Part shown: one piece after another, positions 1-6,382 of the stretch
How the letters are laid out: the number at the start of each line of letters is the position of its first letter
Numbering within the stretch: the stretch's first letter is position 1
Assembly: GCA_026770585.1 (NCBI GenBank)
Contig: MU646322.1
Coordinates: 122,279-137,218, forward strand
Direction of reading: 5' to 3'
DNA length: 14,940 nt
Origin: Baffinella frigidus
Lineage: Eukaryota > Cryptophyceae > Cryptomonadales > Baffinellaceae
Program-made: the position numbers and the translations under genes
The notes under the pieces: model-generated
Seen by the model: only the letters and a program-made list of their open reading frames with translations
Databases searched by the model: none
What the model was told of the DNA's origin: nothing

Positions 1-119
1 CCGTAGGCAATACCGTAGGTTCGACTACCAGGCCCCTACGGCCTACCGTAGGCAATACCGTAGGTTCGACTACCAGGCCCCTACGGCCTACCGTAGGCAA
101 TACCGTAGGTTCGACTACC
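1..119. repeat. 45-bp tandem repeat, about 2.6 copies
   Basis: A 45-bp unit beginning CCGTAGGCAATACCGTAGG repeats at 1, 46 and 91 with no visible difference between copies, and the array is cut by the left edge of the window. The unit contains GGTAG-GTTCGA-CTACC, which can form a 5-bp stem with a 6-nt loop. A related piece (GGTAGGTTCGAGTACC) occurs alone at about 7117-7132. The identity of the copies points to recent amplification. Confidence 0.9.
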
Positions 120-166
120 CGGGTTTCAGGACGTTGCCCTATCAACGTCTCGGGAGGGGGTGATAC

Positions 167-261
167 GTTTTGACTTCACTCTTTTCAAGGTAGCCCTTCT
201 TCCCAGCGTCGTTCTCAGAGAAGAGCCGCTCCGCGTCGTGCTGGTGCTTCATGTCAAGCAT
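167..261 (-). CDS. EF-hand exon of a split gene (partial)
   Basis: This minus-strand exon starts after an acceptor (GTGTTCAG|ATG) at 261 and has a possible donor (AAAAC|GTATCA) after 167; without splicing the frame stays open to a TGA at 142-144. It encodes about 32 residues: a charged helix (MLDMKHQHDAERLF), then the loop DAGKKGYLEKSE, then VKT. The loop fits the 12-residue EF-hand pattern, with D at 1, G at 3, K at 5, invariant G at 6, hydrophobic L at 8 and E at 12. EF-hands bind calcium; the Lys at position 5, where Asp, Ser or Asn is usual, may weaken binding, so this hand could be structural. The exon starts in phase 0, matching the exon that ends at 1950, and the joined helix QRQKK-MLDMKHQHDAERLF is continuous. 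The rest of the gene lies beyond the left edge. EF-hand assignment is fairly sure, the larger protein is unknown. Confidence 0.6.
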
Positions 262-311
262 CTGAACACCACATTTCAGAATGTGAGCAAATGGCCTGAT
301 GCAACCCCCTT

Positions 312-358
312 GATTTGTACTGGAGGTCGCCGGAATCCGGCGACCTGTGGTGCAAATC
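312..358. repeat. Hairpin inside a larger degenerate foldback
   Basis: GATTTGTACTGGAGGTCGCC is followed by its near-exact reverse complement (GGCGACC...GGTGCAAATC) around a short centre. Weaker inverted similarity extends outward, because the EF-hand exon start at about 230-265 and its echo at 365-417 flank the hairpin. Confidence 0.7.
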
Positions 359-364
359 GGGGGA

Positions 365-417
365 CTCGAAAAGACGATGTGCGACATCGACGGGTGCGGA
401 TGCTTTGTGTGCAGCAT
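365..417 (-). pseudogene. Decayed partial copy of the EF-hand exon start
   Basis: On the minus strand TTCAG|ATGCTGCACACAAAGCATCC resembles the intact exon start TTCAG|ATGCTTGACATGAAGCACC, including the acceptor. The frame reads MLHTKHPHPSM against MLDMKHQHDAE. Similarity fades after about 50 nt and the calcium-binding loop is missing. It lies upstream of the intact exon in transcript order, inside the same intron. Confidence 0.5.
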
Positions 418-455
418 CTGAATCGGTCTCTCAAGATGATGGTGTGGATCTGTCT

Positions 456-588
456 CACTTGGATTTGGGCTCCACATAAATTCGCCCCTCCCCCCAATTT
501 CACAGGTAAATTTCACAGGCGGGGGGCAAAATTCACCTGTGAATTTTCGGGGGGGGGGTGCGAATTTATGGGGAGCCCAAATCAAGTG
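456..588. mobile_element. Foldback/MITE-like element with G- and C-rich shoulders
   Basis: The left end CACTTGGATTTGGGCTCC and right end GGGAGCCCAAATCAAGTG are inverted copies, continued by GAATTTATG, GGGGG/CCCCC and CACCTGTGAA/TTTCACAGG segments. The whole stretch of about 133 bp could fold as one long hairpin. There is no transposase frame, so at most it is a non-autonomous element. Confidence 0.7.
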
Positions 589-727
589 GGTCAGAGCTAG
601 ATGCTGAAGACGGTAACGCCTCAGCTAGACGATAGAGGCTGGGTGTTTATCGTCTGTGAAATTCACTACAGGTAGCCAGGTCGGTCTGGTAAACTTCGGG
701 TCGTTGGTCGAACGGTGTCTGAGTTAA

Positions 728-883
728 TCTCAGATAACATATTTATTGATTGGTTTCTCTCAAGCCAACGCCCCCACGAAACCGTCAACTCAATATTTTG
801 ATTAGTAATAGTAAAAAATAAGTTGACGGTTTTGTGGGGGAGTTGACTTTAGAGAACCCACTTGATAAATACATTGTCTGAGA
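728..883. mobile_element. 156-bp foldback element (MITE-like)
   Basis: Arms of about 63 bp are inverted copies with a few mismatches; they start TCTCAGATAACATATTTATT on the left and, read as reverse complement, TCTCAGACAATGTATTTATC on the right. The arms end at CCGTCAACT and enclose a short AT-rich centre. The element is AT-rich and carries no coding frame. A target-site duplication was not clear. Confidence 0.8.
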
Positions 884-900
884 TGAGAGTGTATAATGGT

Positions 901-947
901 TTCCCGCCGACTTGGAGCGGTTGTATCCCGCTCCAAGTCGGCGGGAA
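901..947. repeat. Perfect 20-bp hairpin
   Basis: TTCCCGCCGACTTGGAGCGG (901-920) and its exact reverse complement (928-947) are separated by a 7-nt loop. It starts 17 bp after the neighbouring foldback. There is no T-run or other sign that it is a terminator. The piece TTGGAGCGGGAA recurs at about 13020-13031, so it belongs to a dispersed repeat. Confidence 0.85.
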
Positions 948-1160
948 TCATTTTCTTGTGTGATTGACTTGACAAGTGTTTTTACCTGTTTTTTTGCGCC
1001 GCAGGCTGCCTAATTTCGGGCGACATCTCGTGCAAATGCCGTTAATTCCCGAGAAACGGAAAACCCGCAATCGAAAGTCAATTGTTTCCACCTGAGAAAC
1101 GTTCGGCCGCGATAAAATCACTTGTAAAGTCGATCGCAGAAGAATGGACAATCCAGGGCT

Positions 1161-1330
1161 CGATCCACCAGCCCTCAGAAGTGAACCAAATCGCGGTATG
1201 GAGGGTTGTGGGCAATTCCCCTTTTGGTGGTTAATCCTGAGCATTTACCTGGTGAATCCTGAGCATTTACCACCCAGGGGAAATCAACTTTTGCGATCGT
1301 TCGATTTGGTTCACTTCTGAGGGCTGGTGG
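1161..1330. mobile_element. Foldback with about 30-bp arms and an internal 22-bp direct repeat
   Basis: CGATCCACCAGCCCTCAGAAG...CCAAATCG (1161-1193) is mirrored at 1302-1330. The interior holds AATCCTGAGCATTTACC twice (1233-1249 and 1255-1271), a 22-bp direct repeat. Related CTTCTGAGGGCT pieces occur near 12475 and 12545. Confidence 0.75.
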
Positions 1331-1370
1331 TGGATGAGACAACTCCAGGTCCTTCCACTAGCCCTTGGAG

Positions 1371-1479
1371 GTGGCTCAAATAGTGCTCTGGGGCATTTTC
1401 GATTTACCTTGGATGAGGGTCGGATCCGACCCCGATCCAAGGTAAAATCGAAGACCTTCCAGGGCACTATTTGAGCCAC
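1371..1479. mobile_element. Foldback with about 50-bp arms
   Basis: GTGGCTCAAATAGTGCTCTG at 1371 is mirrored by the sequence ending in CACTATTTGAGCCAC at 1479. The arms close on the palindrome GGGTCGGATCCGACCC. The element lies about 40 bp from the previous foldback and carries no coding frame of its own. Confidence 0.8.
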
Positions 1480-1949
1480 TTGGGAGGGCTGCTGGGAAGC
1501 CCCCCCCAAACAGTCTTAAGTTAGAACGTGTTCACGCTGGTCTTGTCATCAATCAACTCTATCTTCCAGGATGCCCGCAGGGCACTCGGGGAGGGTGAAG
1601 ATGAGACACTTCACGCTTCGGGATTGTGGTGAGCCAAGTTGTGGGTGTGGGTCGAGGGCGGTCGGATTCGAGTTTCGAGCGAGGGCGGTCGAGGCCCATG
1701 GGCCCCTGATGACTCGAGATGCGACGGGGTCAGAAAGGGTGGAGGGCCCCGGTGGAGGGCCCCGGCGCACCTGCTGTTTCTTCTCGTCCTCTCGTACCTG
1801 CAGTCGGGCATGGGTTAAGTGCGCGGGGTGGACAGCGTGTGGGATCGAGACGGTCAAAAGGGCAAATGCATGGGCCCCCCAACGGGGGCCCCATGCAACG
1901 GGGGCCCCAAAACTCAGCTGAGATCGGTAGAATCCTTCTGCTGCAATAC
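1480..1949. other. Intron sequence without a supported gene
   Basis: Long open frames cross this GC-rich stretch on both strands but none has family-like composition or splice support. It includes clustered GGGGGCCCC blocks at about 1879-1907. It is most simply the 5' part of the intron of the minus-strand EF-hand gene. Confidence 0.4.
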
Positions 1950-2028
1950 CTTCTTCTGCCGCTGACGCTCCTCCGAAGTCAGGGCATGAATGTGCCTCGC
2001 TGAGCCATGCTGGATCATTCTTCCTGAT
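1950..2028 (-). CDS. Probable upstream exon of the EF-hand gene
   Basis: On the minus strand GAGGTCCAG|A precedes an open stretch of one nucleotide plus 26 codons that ends at AAG|GTATTG. It reads SGRMIQHGSARHIHAL then TSEERQRQKK, a polar, strongly helical end. It ends in phase 0, as the EF-hand exon at 261 requires. An ATG at 2018 could be the true start, with the upstream bases as leader; then only the residues from MIQHG on are coding. Read without splicing, the frame from that ATG continues to a TGA at 1914-1916, giving a 34-residue peptide. The evidence is composition, splice signals and phase; no family is recognised for this part. Confidence 0.45.
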
Positions 2029-2426
2029 CTGGACCTCTACCGGGCCCCAGTTTCCTGACCGTCGGCCAGTCAATTAGACATCGCCTGTTGGCTAATAATA
2101 AAAGTTTTCAGTCAAAAGATCCGAAAAAAAACATTTTGCAGGCGCAGGAATCGGGGAGGGAGCTTTCCTGTCTCGTTGTTGGAGCCCTTACCCCGTTATT
2201 GGAGCGGTTTGTCAACTTTTGGCCGAGATGGCAGCTGGCTCTTCGAAAAACCTAAAACATGACTTTTGAAAAACTCCATCTCGATGTCATCTCGATGAAC
2301 ATTTGATCTGGTTTGATTTGAGATGACCATTTTCACCCTTTTTTTTATGCCATAACCATAAGCTTTTTGACGAAGTGATCGAGTGAGCCCTAGGAACCAA
2401 CCCCGTCGTATCTCGACAGAACCAAA
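2029..2426. promoter_or_regulatory. Gap between divergent genes, possible shared promoter
   Basis: About 400 bp separate the probable start of the minus-strand EF-hand gene from the plus-strand SRPBCC gene. The stretch is more AT-rich than its neighbours, with A-runs at 2124-2132 and T-runs at 2338-2346. It holds a short repeated motif (TTGTTGGAGCCC / TTATTGGAGCGG, about 2175-2207). I see no clear TATA box or other promoter element; a promoter role is inferred from layout only. Confidence 0.3.
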
Positions 2427-4228
2427 ATGCCGACGTCCACCCATACCTTCGTCTCGCGCGTGGTCAACTCGCCGATCCAGACGGTCTTTGGCCAGGTACG
2501 CACCTCATCCCTCCCTGCCCGAAGCCGAGACGCTGCCCAGAGTATCGAACAGAGCGTACCATGCCTACGAATCGAGCAAACGACCCTCCTCCCCGAATAC
2601 TGGACCATTGCGAAGCTCCGTCCACGCATGAGCTCGTCCCCATCGAGTCCCTCCAACGTCGCGTAGCCCCACACGGTGTGAACTCCCCTGCGACGAGCGC
2701 ACACGCCTGCGCGCGCTACCAACTCACCCCTATCCCTACCCAGATTCGCCTCATGGACTTCAAGTGGGATCCTGAGGTCGAGAGGACGGAGGTTCGTGGC
2801 AACAAGTTCAGCGACCAGGTGTTCCCCGCTTGAGCATGCTCGAGGCCTGTGAATTGCGGCGCAACCTCTATTTCCCTCTCATCGCTGGAGATGAGGACAG
2901 TGCCGGTTCTTCCTGCAAGCTGTATGCAGCTCGAGCTGAGTGTAGCTCGATCTCAGTACATGGTCAGACCCTGAAACCCCCGCAGCCCGCATCAACCGTT
3001 CGGATTCACTCATGCTCGAGGCCTGTGAATTGCGCGTTTGTGGCGCTCCACGCGCGGCTGCCAACGGGAGGGGCGGTGTCTAAACCCTAAGCTGTCAACC
3101 CCAGGTCATATCGCTCCCTCGCGCGCGCGCGCGAGAGCCCTCGCGCGCTCTCTCTCTCGCAATGGATTTGGTCTCACCGCTGACTCTCACCCCTCAACCC
3201 TAGGTTAACGCGAGCGCTCCACATGCTGTTCATATGGCTCGAACCAACATATTGATCACACCCTGAACCTTAAACCCTAAACTATCAACACCAAGCCACA
3301 TGCTGACGCGAGCGCTCCGCGCAGGTGGGCTCAAGCCACATGCTGAGGGGCGGAGCCCCAACCCCCAACCCCCAAACCCTAAACTAATCCGGGGACATGT
3401 TTAATTTAAAAGAAAGTGGATTGTTTAATTTAAAAGAAAGTGGTCCTACTCCCTGTCTGTTCAGGAGTAGGACGGAGGTCAATTAGGGCCCTCAATAAAT
3501 TTAATTAGGGGCAGAATCCGGTTGTATAGGCCATTTTCTTTCAAATTAAACATGTTCCCGGATATAAACCTTGTACCCTCAACCCTCAACCCTCAACCCC
3601 AAACCCCAAACCCTCAACCCTCAACCCACAACCCCAACCCCCAAACCCTAAGCCATATGCTGACGCGAGAGCTGCGCGCAGGTGGGCTCCACCACATGCT
3701 GTTCATGCTTTCAAAGGGGCAGGGTCTAAACCCTAAGCCCTCAACCCTGAGCCCTCAACCCTCAACTCTACGCCCTGAACCCTGAACCCTGAACCCTGAA
3801 CCCTGAACCCTGAACTCTGAACCCTGAACCCTTAACACAGGTGGGTTCGAACCACATGCTCTTCATGAAGGACGGCAAGCGCCTTGAGATCAAGCTCGTC
3901 GAGCTCAGGTCAAACCTCAACCCCCTCAAACCTCACATCCCGTCAGAAATTCCAGATCGGGCTGGTCAACCCTCAACCTTTTGCCGGTCAGAGATCAAGC
4001 ACGTCGAGCTCAGGTCAACCCTCAACCCTCACAGCCCTCTCTCTCTCTCGCTCTCTCTCGCTCTCTCTCGCTCTCTCTCTCTCCCTCCCTCCCTCTCTCT
4101 CTCAACACGGGGTCAATATATTTGGGTTCGATCCGTAAAAAAACGCACTTTCCTCTCCCTCGAGCAGCGACCTGCAGTCCTTACAGAGCTCTCTCTCTCT
4201 CTCTCTCCTTCTCTCTCTCCTCTCTCTC

Positions 4229-4260
<32 letters not shown>

Positions 4261-4857
4261 CTCTCTCTTTCTCTTTCTCTCTCTCTCTATCTCTGCTTTG
4301 GGTTAATACAGTCCTCTCTCTGAGACTCTTGTTCCACTTTCCTCCCACCGAGCCTCTTCTCCCGCTTAATACTGTCCTCTCTCTGAGACTCTTCTTTTCT
4401 GAGAATCATGACCAAGCCTAAACCTGCACACTCTCCCGCGAGCAGCGACCTGCAGAGCTTCCTCACGTACGAGGCCTTCGACTGCAAGCCCGACTTCCCC
4501 GTCACCAGCGCGGTAACCTACCCTCCAAACCCTTCAGGGTTCACAGGTTTCAAACTCTGAATCCGATAACCGAAACCCGAAACCCAAAACCCGAAACACG
4601 AAACCCGAAACGAAAACCGAAAACCGAAAAACGAAAACCGACACCCGCAACCCGAAACTCGAAACTCTGGCCCTTCAACCCTGAACCCTAAACTCCAAAC
4701 CGAAAACCCTCGAACCCTCGAACCCTGAACCATAAATCCTATACCCTAACACCTTAACCTTAACCCCAAACCCTCAACCCTCCACCTTCAACCCTCAACC
4801 CTCAACTCCAAACCCTTAACTCCCAACTCTCAACCTTCAGCCCTCACCCCTCCACCT

Positions 4858-4902
<45 letters not shown>

Positions 4903-6291
4903 ACCCTAACCCCTAACCCCTCAACCCTCACCCCTAACCCCTCAACCCCTAACCCCGAAAGCAGATCTACACAAACCCTGAAACCCGAAACCCCTCAAAA
5001 CAGATCTACACGATTCACCGACCGCGCCCCAACCCTCAACCATCAAACCCCAACCATAAACCCCAACTCCCCTGCGAACCCCAACTCTCAACCTTAACCC
5101 TAAATGCTTAAAAGCCCGAAAACAGATCTACACGATCCGGTGCCGCGAGGTCACGGACAACGCCTCCACCCTCGTCGAGTTCACCTCCGACTTCTCGGTA
5201 CCCCCATCTCCTATCCCCTACCCCCTACCCCCTACCTCATGCCCCCTGCCCCCTGCCCCCTACCCTCGTCGAGTCCACCTCCGACTTCTCAGTACACTTA
5301 TTCCCTACCTACCTTTTAGGGGTGAGGGGGTAAGGGGTAGTTTGGGTTTCAGGGTTGGGTTTTTAGGGGGAAGGGGTAGGGGGAAGAGGTCAGGGGGTAG
5401 GACGTAGGAGGTGGGAGGTAAGAGGTTAAGGGGTAGGGGGGAGGGATGGAGTGATATAGAACTACACGATTCGGTGCTCGGAGGTCACGGACAACGCCTC
5501 CACTCTCGTCGAGTTCACCTCCAACTTCTCCGTACGCCCCCCTTTGTTAATTAAGGACAGACCTTTGTTACTATCTTTAGGCGTGTTTAGGACCCAGATG
5601 GTCGCGTCCCACCCCATAAAAACCCAGCCACAGCTGCCTTGTTGGTAGTGAGAAAGGTCTCTCTAGTGATGGCGTGTGGAGTGCATACATAGCGGGATAG
5701 AGAGGTCGTGGTTTATGAACTCTGAAGTGTTTCTCGCTGCGCAGTCGGACGCGACGATCGAGTTCATCAAGGACGTCCGCGTCAAGCAGGTCACATAGGG
5801 CTTAGGATTTAGACAATCTAAACTCTTGGTTTTAGAGCTGATGGTTTAGGGTCAAGCAGATCACATTGTGGGGAAAGCGTCTATCCCTGCGATGTCACAT
5901 GATATGTTCCTGTATTCGTCCCTTCCCCCCTTTGTTTTTGGATTCCTCCCCCATAGATCGTTTGTCGTCAAGCAGGTGCTTGATTCTTTAGGGGATGATT
6001 TAGGGTTGATGATTTAGGGTCTGTGGTGCTGACGCGTGACACTTTTGAAGCTTGTCACATCTGGAGAATGCGTGTAGTCCCGTGATGTCACATGATCTGT
6101 TCCTCTGCTGTATTTCCCCCAACACACATCTAGTGTCGAGGATGTCACTACGTCAGAGTTCCCCCACCGACCCAAACTTTCCTGGAGCCACCTGTGGAAC
6201 AAATCTGCGAACGTTTCGTGTTGAAACCGTCGCCAGACCTGATTTCCTCCTTCCTCACCAACAGGCCGAGAGCCTCAAGGGTCTCAAATAA
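2427..6291 (+). CDS. SRPBCC (Bet v 1 / polyketide-cyclase-like) protein, seven exons
   Basis: Exons 2427-2495, 2744-2818, 3841-3908, 4446-4512, 5126-5197, 5745-5789 and 6265-6291 all have GT-AG borders. They join in frame to 140 residues plus TAA, a usual length for a one-domain SRPBCC protein. The start is the first ATG before a clean exon (CAG|GTACGC). Family signs in order: VVNSPIQTVFGQ (first strand and helix), DFKWDPEV, SDQVGSNHML with FMKDGKRLEIKLVELS (central hairpins), LTYEAFD and FPVTSA, YTIRCREVTDNASTLVEFTS (last strands) and a C-terminal helix ending AESLKGLK. Such proteins form a hydrophobic cavity that binds or converts small lipophilic ligands; the ligand is unknown, and with no signal peptide seen it is probably cytosolic. 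All introns are phase 0 except the third (phase 2). A second copy of the fifth exon lies at 5460-5531. The family is read from memory of its pattern, not from a search. Confidence 0.78.
3118..3160 (+). repeat. CG and CT dinucleotide tract in intron 2
   Basis: GCGCGCGCGCGCGAG is followed by GCGCGCTCTCTCTCTCGC. It is simple-sequence DNA inside the second intron of the SRPBCC gene. Confidence 0.85.
3219..3345 (+). pseudogene. Two echoes of exon 3 start (SRPBCC gene)
   Basis: CCACATGCTGTTCAT (3219-3233) and GCAG|GTGGGCTCAAGCCACATGCTG (3321-3344) match the start of exon 3, ACAG|GTGGGTTCGAACCACATGCTC. The second keeps the acceptor and reads VGSSHML before it breaks off. Both lie in the intron just upstream of the intact exon. 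Confidence 0.65.
3387..3563. mobile_element. 177-bp foldback element inside intron 2
   Basis: ATCCGGGGACATGTTTAATT at the left is mirrored by AATTAAACATGTTCCCGGAT at the right, and the arms extend to about 33 bp (through AAAGAAAGTGG / CCATTTTCTTT). Inside are a direct repeat (GTTTAATTTAAAAGAAAGTGG less one base, at 3399 and 3423) and a second hairpin, TCCTACTCC/GGAGTAGGA. It is AT-rich against telomere-like flanks, as expected for an insertion. No coding frame; the target duplication is not clear. Confidence 0.85.
3566..3840 (+). repeat. Degenerate telomere-like array, C-rich strand
   Basis: Runs of CCCTCAA, CCCTAAA and CCCTGAA heptamers fill 3576-3650 and 3722-3836 on either side of an exon-3 echo. 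Long open frames here read NPQPSTLNPQP-type proline repeats, which are artefacts of the heptamers. Confidence 0.85.
3655..3717 (+). pseudogene. Third echo of exon 3 with its upstream flank
   Basis: GCGCAG|GTGGGCTCCACCACATGCTG runs on to TTCATGCTTTCAAAGG, matching about 35 nt of exon 3 with one deletion that breaks the frame. The preceding ATGCTGACGCGAG...GCGCAG is shared with the echo at 3300-3323, so flank and exon piece were copied together. Confidence 0.7.
3991..4016 (+). pseudogene. Echo of exon 3 end with donor
   Basis: GAGATCAAGCACGTCGAGCT-CAG|GTCAAC repeats the end of exon 3 (GAGATCAAGCTCGTCGAGCT-CAG|GTCAAA) about 100 bp downstream, with one substitution inside the exon part. The donor is preserved and could compete with the real one at 3909. 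Confidence 0.75.
4039..4110 (+). repeat. CT-rich microsatellite
   Basis: CTCTCTCTCG units are followed by CTCTCCCTCC units in intron 3. The open frames over it read Ser/Leu repeats and are not genes. Confidence 0.95.
4161..4177 (+). pseudogene. Echo of exon 4 start
   Basis: CGAGCAGCGACCTGCAG repeats the acceptor and first 11 bases of exon 4 (CGAGCAG|CGACCTGCAG at 4439-4455). After this the sequence passes into the next CT tract. Confidence 0.7.
4187..4291 (+). repeat. Second CT microsatellite
   Basis: About 100 bp of CT dinucleotides with interspersed CTCC and CTTT steps. It lies between the exon 4 echo and the intact exon 4, and provides a very long pyrimidine tract upstream of that acceptor. 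Confidence 0.95.
4309..4393 (+). repeat. Short direct repeat before exon 4
   Basis: AATACAGTCCTCTCTCTGAG-ACTCTTGTT at about 4306 recurs as AATACTGTCCTCTCTCTGAG-ACTCTTCTT at about 4367, a repeat of about 29 nt with a 61-bp period. Confidence 0.75.
4529..4960 (+). repeat. Long degenerate telomere-like array in intron 4
   Basis: It starts with CCGAAACCCGAAA variants (4565-4665) and passes into CCCTAAA, CCCTCAA and near-uniform CCTCAAC units (4855-4910). Different stretches favour different variants, which suggests local spreading of each variant. No coding content. Confidence 0.9.
4961..5015 (+). pseudogene. Two echoes of exon 5 start
   Basis: GCAGATCTACAC (4961-4972) and AAAACAG|ATCTACACGATTC (4997-5015) copy the acceptor and first bases of exon 5 (AAAACAG|ATCTACACGATCC at 5119-5138). 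Both revert to telomere-like sequence after 9-14 exon bases. Confidence 0.75.
5198..5459 (+). repeat. Intron with complementary CCCCTA-rich and GGGGTA-rich halves
   Basis: From 5204 to 5260 the strand is CCCCCTACCCCCTACC-like; from about 5319 to 5445 it is GGGGTAAGGGGTAGGGGG-like. The halves are complementary over many short runs, so the transcript could fold back between exon 5 and its copy. At 5264-5294 lies an echo of the end of exon 5 whose donor context changed from CGGTA to CAGTA. The purine-rich half leaves the downstream acceptor (GATATAG, 5459) without a pyrimidine tract. Confidence 0.7.
5460..5531 (+). CDS. Duplicate of SRPBCC exon 5 (possible alternative exon)
   Basis: This 72-nt exon has the same length, phase (0-0) and borders (AG|AAC...TCC|GTACGC) as exon 5 at 5126-5197. 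I count eight base differences and three residue changes: I to N at the first residue, R to S in CREV, and D to N in SDFS; the other codon changes are silent. Including both copies would duplicate a core strand pair and give 164 residues, so use of one or the other is more likely. Its acceptor lacks a pyrimidine tract, so it may be weak or rarely used. The bias toward silent or conservative change argues that the copy was under selection or is recent. Confidence 0.6.
5580..5744 (+). other. Intron before the sixth exon
   Basis: Plain sequence free of telomere-like heptamers, ending in the acceptor TTCTCGCTGCGCAG|TCGG. Nothing else recognised. Confidence 0.4.
5790..6264 (+). repeat. Last intron with two unit copies and two echoes of the exon end
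   Basis: GTCAAGCAG, the last nine bases of the exon at 5745-5789, recurs at 5851-5859 and 5967-5975; the last copy still has a GT after it. A block with GATGTCACATGATATGTTCC (about 5891) recurs as GATGTCACATGATCTGTTCC (about 6083), so units of nearly 200 bp were duplicated. The intron ends with the pyrimidine-rich acceptor TTTCCTCCTTCCTCACCAACAG less one base. Confidence 0.65.
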
Positions 6292-6382
6292 GGCATCAAC
6301 GGGCCTCAAAAGACGCACCGGTGAGCCTCACATGAAGCACCAACGTGCCTCAAATGAGGCGCCAGCGGGCCTCAGATGACGC
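6280..6382 (+). repeat. 22-bp minisatellite starting at the SRPBCC stop codon
   Basis: Four to five units on the pattern GCCTCAAATGAGGCACCAACGG (two bases over the unit core) follow each other with 22-bp spacing. The first unit contains the last codons and stop, GGTCTCAAATAAGG. The unit core GCCTCAAATGAGGC is nearly palindromic. It would form the start of the 3' untranslated region. Confidence 0.8.

Noticed and set aside
901-947. Hairpin as a transcription terminator
   Set aside because: No T-run follows, the setting is eukaryotic, and part of the sequence recurs elsewhere as a repeat.
1549-2073. 174-codon minus-strand frame
   Set aside because: Composition is that of GC-rich random DNA. 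A different frame at 1950-2028 has splice borders, coding-like composition and the right phase for the EF-hand exon.
3522-3785. Open frame rich in NPQPSTLNP repeats
   Set aside because: It is a direct translation of degenerate telomere heptamers, including intron sequence of the SRPBCC gene.
3841-4421. Long frames of Ser/Leu repeats
   Set aside because: They translate CT microsatellites. Only the first 68 nt of the frame at 3841 is a real exon.
5790-5798. TAG just after VKQ as the stop of the SRPBCC gene
   Set aside because: Reading through would end the protein at VKQVT, before the usual C-terminal helix is complete. A phase-0 exon ending AESLKGLK-TAA with a strong acceptor at 6264 fits better.
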